A stretch of DNA of 64,000 bases, from contig NZ_SEWG01000001.1 of NCBI RefSeq assembly GCF_004168255.1, forward strand, positions 796,077 through 860,076. The letters run 5' to 3'. Source of the DNA: Mucilaginibacter terrigena (GTDB lineage Bacteria; Bacteroidota; Bacteroidia; Sphingobacteriales; Sphingobacteriaceae). The notes under the pieces were generated by a model. It was not told the origin of the DNA and did not search any database. It saw only the letters and a list, made by a program, of their open reading frames with translations. The translations under genes and the position numbers were made by a program. Shown one piece after another: positions 40,459 to 51,342 of the stretch. Position 1 is the first letter of the stretch. Every line of letters begins with the position of its first letter.

Positions 40459-42087
40459 TTACGTCTGTATTATCCCAACATTAAATTGCTTTTCTATCGG
40501 CGCGTGGTTGGCTACCTCGATACCCATGGAAATCACCTTGCGGGTTTCCAGCGGGTCGATAATACCATCAACCCAAAGCCTTGCGGCTGCATAGTATGGC
40601 GTGGTTTGCGCGTTGTAGCGGTCGGTGGTTTGTTTAAGCAGTTCGGCTTCTTTTACATCATCTACTTGTTCGCCTTTTGCCTTTAAGCCTGCCGCCTGCA
40701 TCTGCACCAATACCTTGGCTGCCTGACTGCCGCCCATTACGGCTATTTTTGCCGATGGCCACGCGTATATCAACCGTGGGTCGTAAGCTTTACCACACAT
40801 GGCATAATTGCCTGCGCCATAGGAATTACCTATCACAATGGTAAATTTTGGCACCACTGAATTAGCAACCGCGTTCACCATTTTGGCACCGTCTTTTATA
40901 ATGCCGCCATGCTCGCTGCGGCTGCCTACCATAAAGCCGGTAACATCCTGTAGAAAAACCAGCGGGATCTTCTTTTGGTTACAGTTCATGATAAAACGGG
41001 TTGCCTTATCTGCCGAGTCGGAATAGATCACCCCGCCAAACTGCATCTCGCCTTTTTTTGATTTGATCACCTTGCGCTGGTTGGCCACAATACCAACCGC
41101 CCAACCATCCACACGGCCAAGCCCGCAGATGATGGATTGCCCATATCCTGCCTTGTATTCTTCAAGTTCCGAATCATCTACCAGGCGTTTGATGATCTCT
41201 TTCATGTCATACGCCTTCTCGCGGTTATCGGGCAGTATGCCGTAAATATCTTTTTCGTTCAGTTTTGGGGCAGAGGGTTTAATGCGGTCGAACCCGGCCT
41301 TGTTGTAATCGCCAACCTTGTTCATGATGTTACGGATAGAATCAAGGCAGGCCTTATCGTTAGGGTGTTTATAATCTGTAACGCCCGAAATTTCACTTTG
41401 GGTGGTAGCGCCGCCCAGTGTTTCGTTATCCACATCCTCACCTATGGCAGATTTAACGAGGTATGATCCCGCCAGGAAAACAGAACCCGTACCCTCCACG
41501 ATCATGGCTTCATCGCTCATAATAGGCAGGTAAGCACCGCCAGCCACGCACGAACCCATAATAGCAGCGATCTGGATAATCCCCATGCTGCTCATGATGG
41601 CGTTATTGCGAAATATGCGGCCAAAGTGTTCCTTATCGGGGAAGATCTCGTCCTGCAAAGGAAGGAACACACCCGCCGAATCGACCAGATAAATAATGGG
41701 CAGGCGGTTTTCCATCGCAATTTCCTGCGCGCGAAGGTTTTTCTTGGCTGTTATCGGGAACCAGGCACCGGCCTTAACGGTAGCGTCGTTGGCAACCACC
41801 ACGCATTGCCTGCCGCTTACATAACCAATACCGCAAACCACGCCGCCGCTGGGGCAGCCGCCATGCTCGGTATACATGCCATCGGCAGTAAAAGCGCCAA
41901 CTTCCAGCCAGGGTTTGTCGTCATCAATCAAATAAGCTACACGCTCACGGGCAAGCATTTTGCCTTTTTCTTTTTGTTTGGCAGCGGCCTTTTCGCCGCC
42001 ACCAAGGAATATCTTTTTAAGCCTTGTATTAAATTCGTAAACGAGCTGTTTGTTAACATCCTCATTCTTATTGAATTCCAGATCCAT
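40459..42087 (-). CDS. biotin-dependent acyl-CoA carboxylase, carboxyltransferase (beta) subunit
   Basis: 542 residues, closest in style to methylcrotonyl-/propionyl-CoA carboxylase beta chains. Seen: the crotonase-fold N domain (LARERVAYLIDDD, GGVVCGIGYVSGRQCVVVANDATVKAG, VDSAGVFLPLQDEIFPD, GSCVAGGAYLPIMSDEA) and C domain (VFLQDVTGFMVGSRSEHGGIIKDGAK, GNSYGAGNYAMCGKAYDPR, WPSAKIAVMGGSQAAKVL, WVDGIIDPLETR). No biotin carboxylase or carrier subunit is adjacent, so the partner is encoded elsewhere. Probably branched-chain amino-acid or odd-chain acid metabolism. Confidence 0.92.
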   Translation of the reverse strand: MDLEFNKNEDVNKQLVYEFNTRLKKIFLGGGEKAAAKQKEKGKMLARERVAYLIDDDKPWLEVGAFTADGMYTEHGGCPSGGVVCGIGYVSGRQCVVVANDATVKAGAWFPITAKKNLRAQEIAMENRLPIIYLVDSAGVFLPLQDEIFPDKEHFGRIFRNNAIMSSMGIIQIAAIMGSCVAGGAYLPIMSDEAMIVEGTGSVFLAGSYLVKSAIGEDVDNETLGGATTQSEISGVTDYKHPNDKACLDSIRNIMNKVGDYNKAGFDRIKPSAPKLNEKDIYGILPDNREKAYDMKEIIKRLVDDSELEEYKAGYGQSIICGLGRVDGWAVGIVANQRKVIKSKKGEMQFGGVIYSDSADKATRFIMNCNQKKIPLVFLQDVTGFMVGSRSEHGGIIKDGAKMVNAVANSVVPKFTIVIGNSYGAGNYAMCGKAYDPRLIYAWPSAKIAVMGGSQAAKVLVQMQAAGLKAKGEQVDDVKEAELLKQTTDRYNAQTTPYYAAARLWVDGIIDPLETRKVISMGIEVANHAPIEKQFNVGIIQT

Positions 42088-42244
42088 ACGTGTTTATAAT
42101 AGGTTATGTAATTTTAGGAAAATAAATTAGAAATAACCCCCCTTGCAGTGTAATTTATTATGCATGCATAATAAATACAAGTACAGAAGCTATATTTTTA
42201 TCTAATCGAATAAATTTCGGAACGTTTTTATTTATAATTGAAGC

Positions 42245-42583
42245 GTGAAAATATCAACTGAAGAAGCACTCGAAAAATTGAATAGCCTACCCGGCCAGCT
42301 GTTTACACAGGTAATGCGGCACGGCAACATGTCGGCAGAGATCTACCGGCCACATAAGGTGGACAAGCAAACGCCGCACCTGCAGGATGAACTATATATA
42401 ATTATTAGCGGAAAAGGCGAATTTGTGAACGATGGCAAGCGCATTAGTTTCAAACCAGGAGATATGATATTTGTAGCCGCCGGTGCCGAACACCGTTACG
42501 AAAACTTTACGGATGATTTTGCTACCTGGGTTATATTTTACGGCCCGCTGGGAGGGGAAGCGGAAGCCTCAAGTCAAAAGTGA
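42245..42583 (+). CDS. single-domain cupin protein
   Basis: 112 residues, one cupin barrel: motif 1 HLQDELYIIISGKGEF (metal His and Glu) and motif 2 PGDMIFVAAGAEHRYENF. Start is GTG 42245. Metal-dependent enzyme or binding protein; substrate unknown. The last residues (SSQK) and stop are encoded by the left arm of a hairpin repeat, so the C-terminus may have been rewritten by its insertion. Confidence 0.85.
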   Translation: MKISTEEALEKLNSLPGQLFTQVMRHGNMSAEIYRPHKVDKQTPHLQDELYIIISGKGEFVNDGKRISFKPGDMIFVAAGAEHRYENFTDDFATWVIFYGPLGGEAEASSQK

Positions 42584-42644
42584 AAAGTAAAAAGTCAAAA
42601 GTCAAAATAGGACTTAGGCCTTGAGACTTAAGACTTAGAACTTA
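42568..42644. repeat. ORF-less imperfect hairpin, AAGTC-word type
   Basis: The left arm (42568-42609) repeats AAGTCAAAAGTGAAAAGTAA; the right arm (42611-42644) is GACTTAGGCCTTGAGACTTA followed by AGACTTAGAACTTA, the complement of the same AAGTC/AAGTY words. The left arm includes the stop codon of the cupin gene. Confidence 0.55.
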
Positions 42645-42724
42645 TGTAAGGTTTCTATCTCTGAACCAACCTTCATCTGGTTTTATATCGATGTTTTCTA
42701 TCAGGTTAGATTCTGTATATCTTT

Positions 42725-42805
42725 TTAGAATTAGAGATCAGGGGTTAGATTTATCCTAATCACTAATCTCTAATCACTAAACACTAATCTCTAATCTCTA
42801 TTCAC
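42725..42805. repeat. ORF-less imperfect hairpin, CTAATCTCTAATC-word type
   Basis: The right arm (42754-42805) is a run of CTAATCTCTAATCACTAA words ending next to the guaB stop (42806); the left arm (42725-42753) TTAGAATTAGAGATCAGGGG is its imperfect complement. A lone fragment CCTAATCTCTAATCACC is also found beside the clpB stop (48539-48555). Confidence 0.6.
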
Positions 42806-44317
<1,512 letters not shown>

Positions 44318-44331
44318 CTATTTTATTTGGG

Positions 44332-44421
44332 ATTTTAGATGTATGATTTTAGATTTATGCAATCCTGACAATGCCTTGATTATTCAAAATCTAAAATCGT
44401 ATATCGTAAATCTAAAATTGT
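44332..44421. repeat. ORF-less imperfect hairpin, GATTTTAGAT-word type
   Basis: Left arm GATTTTAGATGTATGATTTT (44333 on) and the reverse complement of right arm 44386-44421, ATTTTAGATTTACGATATAC then GATTTTAGATTTTG, pair over about 30 bp. The right arm ends directly at the stop codon of the M16 gene (44422-44424). Confidence 0.65.
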
Positions 44422-45726
44422 CTAATATTTCCCTACGATTACCTTGTAAAAGTTCTCAAAATCAAAATACTTATTGGCTAATGTCTTTAACTCTTGGGCG
44501 GTAATGTTTTTTACAGTTTTGGTGTAGCGTTCGTAGTAATCATAATCCAAACCGGCAAAGTACAGGTTCTTGAATTTATCGGCATGCGACAGCACATTCT
44601 CCAGGCTGCCCAGAAGCGAGCCAAGCATAAAGTTGCGCACCAGCGATAATTCCTCGTCTGGAATAAGTTCATCCTTTAACAGGTTCACTTCTTTTTCAAT
44701 TTCGGTTACTGCAGCTTTACATACATCGGCGCCCACTTCTGATGCGATGAAGAACGAGCCCGTTTGTTTGAATGACGACATGCCCGAGCCAATGCCATAG
44801 GTATAACCCTTATCCTCGCGGATATTGGCCATCAACCTGGAGCCAAAGTATCCGCCTAAAACGGTATTTAATACCTGTAAGCCGGGAAAATCCGGATGGG
44901 TACGGTTAACAAATGGTGTACCTATGCGGATGGCCGATTGCAATGCATCCGGTTTTTTGATGTAAATAAAGCGCTCGTCAGATGGCTGCAGTTCGGGCTG
45001 CGTGGTGTCAACAGGTGGTACTGCTTCTCCCCACTCCCCCTCAAAAGTTGCGGTTACGGCCTTTAAAATTTCAGGATCGGCTTTACCGGCGATAATGATA
45101 TTGCAATTGCGCGGCTGGTACATTTGTTTAAAGTTAACCAGCAGGTCCTCCCTTTTCAGGGATTGGAAATCTTCGGGCTGGGCAGCCAGGCCGTAAATAG
45201 TTTCGCCGTATAATGCTTTATTGAATGCCCTGCGGGCAACAAAATCGTTCTTCTGCAAGCTCACCTGCAGTTTTTGCTGCTGGTTGCGTACAAAGGTTTC
45301 CAGTTCCTTTTCGGGGAAGATAGAATCGGTAAGGATCTGCTTAACAACCGGCAACGTGGCTTGCAAATGTTTGGTAAGCGTAAACAGTGTTACCTGCGAA
45401 TGGTCGTAGCTGTAATCAACCTGCAGGAACGCGCCGTAAAAATCTATCTTATCGGCAATTTGCGCGGCCGTAAGATTGCTTGTGCCATCGGTAAGCATGG
45501 TATTCACTGCTACATTCAGTAGTGGCTTCTTCGGGTCAAAACGGGCGTTATTAAAGATCCATTCTATCCGCACCAGGTCAAGCCCGCCCGAGTTAAAAGA
45601 AAAGATCTTGCAGCCGTTTGCCAGCGTGGTGCTTTCGGGGCGTATCAGGGTTATATTTTCTACCCCGTTAAATTGGGGGGCGGTTGTTCTATCCAGTTGC
45701 GTCATTGAATCATCGAGTTTGGTCAT
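44422..45726 (-). CDS. M16 family peptidase-like subunit lacking the zinc motif
   Basis: 434 residues, M16 (pitrilysin/processing-peptidase) fold: N-terminal strand region (LANGCKIFSFNSGGLDLVRIEWIF) and C-terminal domain with LQVLNTVLGGYFGSRLMANIREDKGYTYGIGSGMSS. The position of HxxEH holds NVAVNTMLTDGT, so no zinc site. It follows the active M16 gene (45775-47037) by 48 bp, the usual active/inactive pair that forms a heterodimer. Confidence 0.9.
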   Translation of the reverse strand: MTKLDDSMTQLDRTTAPQFNGVENITLIRPESTTLANGCKIFSFNSGGLDLVRIEWIFNNARFDPKKPLLNVAVNTMLTDGTSNLTAAQIADKIDFYGAFLQVDYSYDHSQVTLFTLTKHLQATLPVVKQILTDSIFPEKELETFVRNQQQKLQVSLQKNDFVARRAFNKALYGETIYGLAAQPEDFQSLKREDLLVNFKQMYQPRNCNIIIAGKADPEILKAVTATFEGEWGEAVPPVDTTQPELQPSDERFIYIKKPDALQSAIRIGTPFVNRTHPDFPGLQVLNTVLGGYFGSRLMANIREDKGYTYGIGSGMSSFKQTGSFFIASEVGADVCKAAVTEIEKEVNLLKDELIPDEELSLVRNFMLGSLLGSLENVLSHADKFKNLYFAGLDYDYYERYTKTVKNITAQELKTLANKYFDFENFYKVIVGKY

Positions 45727-45774
45727 TGGGTCATTATGTCATTGCCTTGTGGGGGCTAAAACATTCTGTAAATT

Positions 45775-47037
45775 CTATAATTCCGAAAATTCCGGTTCAG
45801 ACAATTCTGCCAGGTAAATTAGTGTCGACGAGTTATCTTTACGGAAGATGGTATTGGCGTGCGCTTTGATCTGCGCCGCGGTAACCGCCAGGAATTTAGC
45901 AGGTTCGTGGTTAAAGCCATCAGCATCGCCCATTAGTTCGTAAAAGGCCAGGTTCATGGCCTTGTCTAAAAGCGACATTTCAGAAAACACCATGGTCGAC
46001 TCTGTTTTATTCTTCACCTTTGTCAGTTCATCGCCGGGTACTTCTTCGTTCTTCAGTTTATCCAGTTCCTGCCAAAGCGCATCTTCGGCCTGTTCAATAC
46101 TGATATTTTCAAGCGGTTTGCCTTCCAGCACAAACATGCCTTTGTCCAAACTACCTGTGATGTAGGCATGTACCTCGCTGAAGATCTGTTTTTCTTTTAC
46201 CAAACTGCGGTACAGGCGCGATGAGTTACCCCTCGAAAGGATATCAGACATCAGTTCCACCGCGTAGTAACTTTCATCCACACGTCCTTCCATCTGAAAA
46301 GCGATATACACATCGTTCAGCGGCACTTTGGCGGTGACCGTTTCGCGGCGTTCCTCGTGCTGCGGTTGCTCCTGCGGCAGGTTACGCACATATTTTTCGC
46401 CGGCAGGGATCGGGCCGAACCATTTTTCGGCCATCAGTTTTATGTCTTCGGTCTTTACATCTCCCCCTACTACCATAATGGCGTTTTGCGGGGTATAATG
46501 TTTTTTAAAAAAGGCTTTTACATCCTCAATTTTCGCATCCTCGATGTGTTTGATGGTTTTACCAATGGTTGCCCAGCGGTATGGGTGCTGCTTGTAAACC
46601 AACGGCCTTAGCTTCAGCCAAACATCGCCGTAAGGCTGGTTAAGGTAACGTTGTTTAAACTCCTCTATCACCACGTTGCGCTGCACCTCAAGGCTTTTCT
46701 CGCTAAACGCAAGGCTTAGCATGCGGTCGCTCTCCAGCCAAAAGGCGGTCTCTAAATTGGCCGATGGCAGGGTGATGTAATAGTTGGTAATATCGTTACT
46801 GGTGAAGGCGTTGTTTTCGCCCCCTACCCTTTGCAGCGGGCCATCATAATTGGGGATATTTACCGAGCCGCCAAACATCAGGTGCTCAAATAAATGCGCG
46901 AAGCCGGTTTGGGCGGGATCTTCATCGCGTGCGCCAACATCATATAAAATGTTTAGCACGGCCATCGGTGTGGTACTATCTTCATGAACAATAACGCGGA
47001 GGCCATTGTCCAGTGTAAAGCGATTGAATTTAATCAT
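45775..47037 (-). CDS. M16 family zinc peptidase, catalytic subunit
   Basis: 420 residues. Zinc motif FAHLFEHLMFGG (HxxEH) near residue 46-50 with the downstream Glu about 75 residues later (LEVQRNVVIEEFKQRY). DVYIAFQMEGR and LSRGNSSRLYRSLVKEKQIF come from the substrate-binding C-terminal half. No signal peptide is evident, so it may act in the cytoplasm or be exported by another route. Operon with the inactive partner 44422-45726. Confidence 0.93.
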   Translation of the reverse strand: MIKFNRFTLDNGLRVIVHEDSTTPMAVLNILYDVGARDEDPAQTGFAHLFEHLMFGGSVNIPNYDGPLQRVGGENNAFTSNDITNYYITLPSANLETAFWLESDRMLSLAFSEKSLEVQRNVVIEEFKQRYLNQPYGDVWLKLRPLVYKQHPYRWATIGKTIKHIEDAKIEDVKAFFKKHYTPQNAIMVVGGDVKTEDIKLMAEKWFGPIPAGEKYVRNLPQEQPQHEERRETVTAKVPLNDVYIAFQMEGRVDESYYAVELMSDILSRGNSSRLYRSLVKEKQIFSEVHAYITGSLDKGMFVLEGKPLENISIEQAEDALWQELDKLKNEEVPGDELTKVKNKTESTMVFSEMSLLDKAMNLAFYELMGDADGFNHEPAKFLAVTAAQIKAHANTIFRKDNSSTLIYLAELSEPEFSEL

Positions 47038-47062
47038 GTAATAACGATCAATTAACGGTAGG

Positions 47063-47070
47063 CAAATGTA
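47063..47070 (-). promoter_or_regulatory. candidate -7 box for the M16 pair
   Basis: TACATTTG on the minus strand fits TAnnTTTG; the ATG lies 26 bp downstream. No clear -33 TTG. Confidence 0.38.
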
Positions 47071-47265
47071 TAATTTTTGTTATCCCGCGGTGTAGAAATG
47101 GTGTAAAGTTTTTAAAGCCCTGTTTATATGACGTTTAAAACGATCCGTTGTTACGCTTAATCATACTCCTGCCGGCTATACATTTTTTTAATTATGCTGT
47201 ACACGTTAAGTGTAAAAAGCAAGCCGGGCAAATAAAAGTTTTTATAATTTTATAATTCCTGATGA

Positions 47266-47832
47266 ATGATGATGCTTACTAATGATCAACTTATTAAAGA
47301 ATTATCGGTCGACCCAACCAAGGGTTTTATCGAGCGCCTGTCGGTAACTTTAAGGGAGCAGCATTTTAATATTAACCAGTTAATAGATCTTACCTTTCAT
47401 CCGGATGCACAAGTAGGTTTCCGTGCCGCCTGGCTGTTGGATACTACTATACTGGCCGCGCCCGAACAATACGCCAACAACTTAGAATACTTTGTAAAAC
47501 GAATGGGCGAGGTTACAAATGGCAGCTGCAAGAGGCATTATACCCGCATTATGATGAACCTTACCGCACCCTTTGCACCCGACATTGTAAGGCTTAAATT
47601 AGAATCTATAGACATGGAAATAGTGGTTGAGCAATGTTTCGACTGGCTGATAGACCCTAAAGTGAAAGTTGCAGTAAAAGTCTTCGCAGCCGATACCCTG
47701 TTTCATTTATGCCCCCGTTACGATTGGGTAAAAGAGGAACTGGGCAACCAGGTTCAGTTTATGCTGCGCGATGGCGGCCCGGCCATACAATCGAGAGGGA
47801 AGAAATTGTTAGCTTTATTAGTTGAAGGTTAA
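47266..47832 (+). CDS. HEAT-repeat-like protein of unknown function
   Basis: 188 residues, helical, with pairs of helices that recall HEAT repeats (HPDAQVGFRAAWLLDT; DPKVKVAVKVFAADTLFHL). Begins with three consecutive ATG codons (47266, 47269, 47272), so the exact start is open. Stands alone. Its final codons (VEG and stop) lie in the left arm of a hairpin repeat. Function not recognised. Confidence 0.78.
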   Translation: MMMLTNDQLIKELSVDPTKGFIERLSVTLREQHFNINQLIDLTFHPDAQVGFRAAWLLDTTILAAPEQYANNLEYFVKRMGEVTNGSCKRHYTRIMMNLTAPFAPDIVRLKLESIDMEIVVEQCFDWLIDPKVKVAVKVFAADTLFHLCPRYDWVKEELGNQVQFMLRDGGPAIQSRGKKLLALLVEG

Positions 47833-47966
47833 AAGTTGAAGGTTTAAAGTGACCTTGTTTATTAACGGGTTATTTAAAAGTGAAAAGCCAAAATTCAAAA
47901 CCTAACCTGTCGCTTGTTAAACTTTGAATCCTGACTTTCTACTTTAAACTTTCGACTTCGAACTTA
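47820..47966. repeat. ORF-less imperfect hairpin, TTTAAAGT-word type
   Basis: Left arm GTTGAAGGTTAAAAGTTGAA then GGTTTAAAGT (47821-47850); the reverse complement of the right arm (47917-47966) reads TAAGTTCGAAGTCGAAAGTT then TAAAGTAGAAAG. The outer ends supply the stop of the HEAT-like gene on the left and the stop of the next gene on the right. Confidence 0.6.
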
Positions 47967-48308
47967 TTCAGTAGGCCTGTCGCCCCCATGCAGGTTATCG
48001 CTTACCTGGTGGTGGTGTAATTTGGCAGATATGGCCGATGAGCTGTCATCAGCATAAGTACCGTAAGCGTTTATTAAAATGCCTTTAACATTATATTTTG
48101 CCGAGCTGATAGCGTATACTATAGACATATCTGAAGGGTTACTTTGCCCTTCGAAACGATAGAACTCGTCTATCTCAAAGTCCTCGGCAGTCATGTGTAT
48201 ATCCTGCGACTTATCGTCGATGGTGTCGCCTTCAAGGCTTAAATTCGCGGTATATCCTCTTTTAGTGAGGTCGTTAGTGGCATCCACTAAGGTTTCAAAA
48301 TTTTTCAT
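47964..48308 (-). CDS. small acidic protein of unknown function
   Basis: 114 residues, acidic, starting MKNFETLVDATNDLTKRGYT, with FRFEGQSNPSDMSIVYAISS-like conserved centre and a His-rich C-terminus (KLHHHQ). Similar Bacteroidota proteins carry a doubtful 'phosphoribosylpyrophosphate synthetase' label that nothing in this sequence supports. Followed by a hairpin repeat rather than a terminator. Confidence 0.75.
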   Translation of the reverse strand: MKNFETLVDATNDLTKRGYTANLSLEGDTIDDKSQDIHMTAEDFEIDEFYRFEGQSNPSDMSIVYAISSAKYNVKGILINAYGTYADDSSSAISAKLHHHQVSDNLHGGDRPTE

Positions 48309-48456
48309 GGTAGTAGCGTTTATTTTGATGTGATAACGATTATACCTGAATAACGATAAAGCCCGATTGTTGTTTTGATCGTTGTTGGGATTAAACTGAT
48401 TTTTTGGATTGATTGTACCTGTTTTAACTTTTTAGTGACTTTAGTTTTATAGCCTA

Positions 48457-48485
48457 AAACAAAAGAGCCGCCCTAAAGGCAGCTC
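48457..48485 (-). terminator. intrinsic terminator of clpB
   Basis: Stem GAGCcGCC / GGCaGCTC (one mismatch) with a CTAAA loop; the minus strand continues TTTTGTTTT. About 75 bp after the clpB stop. The rest of 48309-48556 shows only a lone hairpin-arm fragment (48539-48555). Confidence 0.65.
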
Positions 48486-48558
48486 AATTGTCAGAATCAG
48501 AATTTTCAGGATTTTAGAATTTACCAAATGGATATACACCTAATCTCTAATCACCATC

Positions 48559-51156
48559 TTACTCACCGGCATTCATAAACACAAAGTTGTTATCAAACAT
48601 ATCCAGCTTTATCCTGCTGTCCCTATCCACCTTTCCGGCCAGTATTTGTTTTGATAACTCGTTCAGTATTTTCTTTTGTATCACCCGTTTTAACGGCCTT
48701 GCGCCAAACTGCGGGTCGTAACCCAGTTGTGCCAGCCAGTCTAACGCTTCTTCCGACGCCTCGATGGTTACACCCATTTCGGCCAGGGTTTGCTGAACCT
48801 GCCTGAACTGCAGCTTCACAATATCCCCTATCTCGTCGCGGCTTAGCGGGGTAAACATGATGATCTCGTCTATCCTGTTCAAAAACTCGGGGCGGATAGT
48901 TGCACGCAGCAGGGTAAACAATTCGTTTTTTGTTTTGGCGATAACTTCCTCACGGTTATTGTCCTCCAATTCAGAAAAATTCTCCTGGATAATGTTGGAG
49001 CCGATGTTGGATGTCATGATGATGATGGTGTTCTTAAAATTTACTACGCGGCCTTTGTTATCAGTTAAATGGCCATCATCCAATACCTGCAGCAGGATAT
49101 TGAATACATCCGGGTGCGCTTTTTCTATTTCATCCAGCAAAACAACGCTGTAGGGTTTACGGCGCACGGCTTCAGTCAGTTGCCCACCTTCATCATAACC
49201 CACATATCCCGGCGGCGCACCTATCAGCCTCGAAACCGAATGACGTTCCTGGTATTCACTCATATCTATGCGCACCAGCGAGTTTTCGTCGTTAAACAAA
49301 TATTCGGCAAGGGCCTTGGCCAGTTCGGTTTTACCCACACCCGTTGTACCCAGGAATATGAACGACCCGATAGGCTTGCGTTTATCCTGCAAACCTGCGC
49401 GGCTGCGGCGTATGGCATCGCTAATGGCTTCAATAGCTTCCTCCTGCCCTGCCACACGCTTGTGCAGTTCATCTTCCAGGTTAAGCAGTTTTTCGCGCTC
49501 GCTCTGTATCATTTTACTCACCGGGATGCCTGTCCAGCGGCTTACCACACCGGCAATATCATCGGCGGTAACTTCCTCTTTCAGCATGCGGTTATCATCC
49601 TGATTTTCGGCAAGGGCGGCTTTCAGTTTATCAACCTCCTGCTGTGCTTGTACGATGGTACCGTAGCGTAATTCGGCTACTTTACCGTAATCGCCGGCAC
49701 GTTCGGCCTGCTCAGCTTCCAGCTTATAATTTTCTATCTGCTCAACCTTTTGGTTTATGCCATCCACAATATCCTTCTCGCCCTGCCATTTGGCACGTAA
49801 CGAATCGCGGTCGGCACTGAGGTTGGCAATTTCTTCGCTCAGTTCTTTTACCTTGTGGTCGTCTTTTTCGCGTTTGATGGCTTCGCGCTCAATTTCCAGC
49901 TGCATAATGCGGCGCTCCAATTCGTCAACCACCTCAGGTACCGAATCCATTTCCAAACGAAGCTTTGAGGCGGCCTCATCCATCAAATCGATAGCCTTAT
50001 CCGGCAGGAAACGATCGGATATGTAGCGTTGCGACATTTCTACCGCGGCGATAATGGCTTCGTCCTTTATACGCACTTTATGGTGGGCTTCGTAACGCTC
50101 TTTTAATCCACGAAGGATGGAGATTGCATCGGCAGTATCCGGTTCGCCAACCATCACCTTTTGGAAACGGCGTTCAAGAGCTTTATCCTTTTCTACATAT
50201 TTTTGGTACTCGTTAAGCGTGGTTGCACCAATCGCGCGTAATTCGCCGCGGGCCAGGGCTGGTTTCAGGATGTTCGCGGCATCCATAGCGCCTTCGCCGC
50301 CACCGGCACCAACCAATGTGTGGATCTCATCGATAAACAATACGATCTCTCCATCGCTTTGGATAACTTCTTTAATAACGGCCTTAAGTCGCTCTTCAAA
50401 TTCGCCTTTGTATTTGGCGCCTGCTATCAGCGCACCCATATCAAGCGAGTAAACAGTTTTGGTTTTCAGGCTTTCGGGCACATCGCCTTTAATGATCCGG
50501 AAGGCAATACCTTCTGCAATGGCGGTTTTACCCACACCCGGCTCGCCAACAAGTATCGGGTTATTCTTGGTACGGCGACTCAGGATCTGGATCACCCGCC
50601 TGATTTCCTCATCACGACCGATAACCGGGTCGAGCTTACCGCTTTCGGCGTACTCGTTTAGGTTACGGGCATATTTGTTTAGCGCGTTATACGTGGCTTC
50701 GGCATTTTGGTCGGTAACCTTGCTATCGCCGCGCAGGCTGGTGATAGCCTTTTTAAGATCATTTTCGTTTACGCCGGCATCCTTTAAAACACCCGATGTG
50801 GCATCACTGCCGGCCAATATGCCTAACAAAATATGCTCTACGGATACAAACTCGTCCTTAAATTCTTTTAAATAGGCTGTCGCTTTTTGCAAGGCAGCGT
50901 TTGTAGCCGACGACAAGTAAACATCGCTCCCGCTAACTTTTGGGAACGATTTGATCTGCGCATCAAGCGTATCGTTAAGCCTGTTTAGGTTAACGTTTAG
51001 TTTTTTTAGTAAGTAGGTTATAACATTCTCGTCAACCAGTAACAAACCTTTCAGCAAATGCGCGGTCTCGATAGCTTGCTGCTGATTGCCGGTTGCAATT
51101 TCGGATGCCTTTTGAACGGCTTCCTGGGCTTTTATGGTAAAATTGTTAAAATTCAT
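48559..51156 (-). CDS. clpB: ClpB disaggregase
   Basis: AAA+ chaperone that, with DnaK, extracts proteins from aggregates. 865 residues from ATG 51156 ([14 protein letters not shown]); the TTG 51165 extension is unlikely. Clp-N domain (about 1-145), NBD1 with Walker [11 protein letters not shown] and [15 protein letters not shown], the coiled-coil M domain (about 395-520; [21 protein letters not shown]), NBD2 with [16 protein letters not shown] and [16 protein letters not shown], and [12 protein letters not shown] at the C-terminus. The presence of the long M domain distinguishes it from ClpA/ClpC. No visible CIRCE or other heat-shock operator. Confidence 0.97.
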   Translation of the reverse strand: MNFNNFTIKAQEAVQKASEIATGNQQQAIETAHLLKGLLLVDENVITYLLKKLNVNLNRLNDTLDAQIKSFPKVSGSDVYLSSATNAALQKATAYLKEFKDEFVSVEHILLGILAGSDATSGVLKDAGVNENDLKKAITSLRGDSKVTDQNAEATYNALNKYARNLNEYAESGKLDPVIGRDEEIRRVIQILSRRTKNNPILVGEPGVGKTAIAEGIAFRIIKGDVPESLKTKTVYSLDMGALIAGAKYKGEFEERLKAVIKEVIQSDGEIVLFIDEIHTLVGAGGGEGAMDAANILKPALARGELRAIGATTLNEYQKYVEKDKALERRFQKVMVGEPDTADAISILRGLKERYEAHHKVRIKDEAIIAAVEMSQRYISDRFLPDKAIDLMDEAASKLRLEMDSVPEVVDELERRIMQLEIEREAIKREKDDHKVKELSEEIANLSADRDSLRAKWQGEKDIVDGINQKVEQIENYKLEAEQAERAGDYGKVAELRYGTIVQAQQEVDKLKAALAENQDDNRMLKEEVTADDIAGVVSRWTGIPVSKMIQSEREKLLNLEDELHKRVAGQEEAIEAISDAIRRSRAGLQDKRKPIGSFIFLGTTGVGKTELAKALAEYLFNDENSLVRIDMSEYQERHSVSRLIGAPPGYVGYDEGGQLTEAVRRKPYSVVLLDEIEKAHPDVFNILLQVLDDGHLTDNKGRVVNFKNTIIIMTSNIGSNIIQENFSELEDNNREEVIAKTKNELFTLLRATIRPEFLNRIDEIIMFTPLSRDEIGDIVKLQFRQVQQTLAEMGVTIEASEEALDWLAQLGYDPQFGARPLKRVIQKKILNELSKQILAGKVDRDSRIKLDMFDNNFVFMNAGE

Positions 51157-51312
51157 AGTAATCAATCAGCCTCAAAACAATTGCCACAAGTTAATTTCTG
51201 AATAAATGGCATTTAATTTAATAAAGCACCGCCATTTTGTCAATTTGCACATTTACACATTACAACATCTATCAATTATGGCCTATTTTATCAATAACTG
51301 AAATATTTGATA

Positions 51313-51320
51313 TATTTTTG
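51313..51320 (+). promoter_or_regulatory. candidate -7 box for the histidine kinase gene
   Basis: TATTTTTG, an exact TAnnTTTG match, 22 bp before the TTG start at 51343; supports that unusual start. Confidence 0.42.
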
Positions 51321-51342
51321 AATACCCTTACACAAAACTGAC

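Noticed and set aside
42754..42805. Run of CTAATCTCTAATCACTAA words resembling a CRISPR or tandem array
   Set aside because: Words are only 6-8 bp with no unique spacers and no cas genes; the run pairs with 42725-42753 as one hairpin arm.
47964..48308. Phosphoribosylpyrophosphate synthetase label often given to proteins of this type
   Set aside because: At 114 residues, with no PRPP-binding loop, the sequence gives no support for that function.
49069..49671. 200-residue open frame on the plus strand within clpB
   Set aside because: It lies entirely antisense to the strongly supported clpB gene; its length comes from codon bias in the reverse frame, and no family motif is seen.
51165..51342. 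CIRCE or sigma-32-like heat-shock element upstream of clpB
   Set aside because: No TTAGCACTC-N9-GAGTGCTAA inverted repeat or recognisable variant found.
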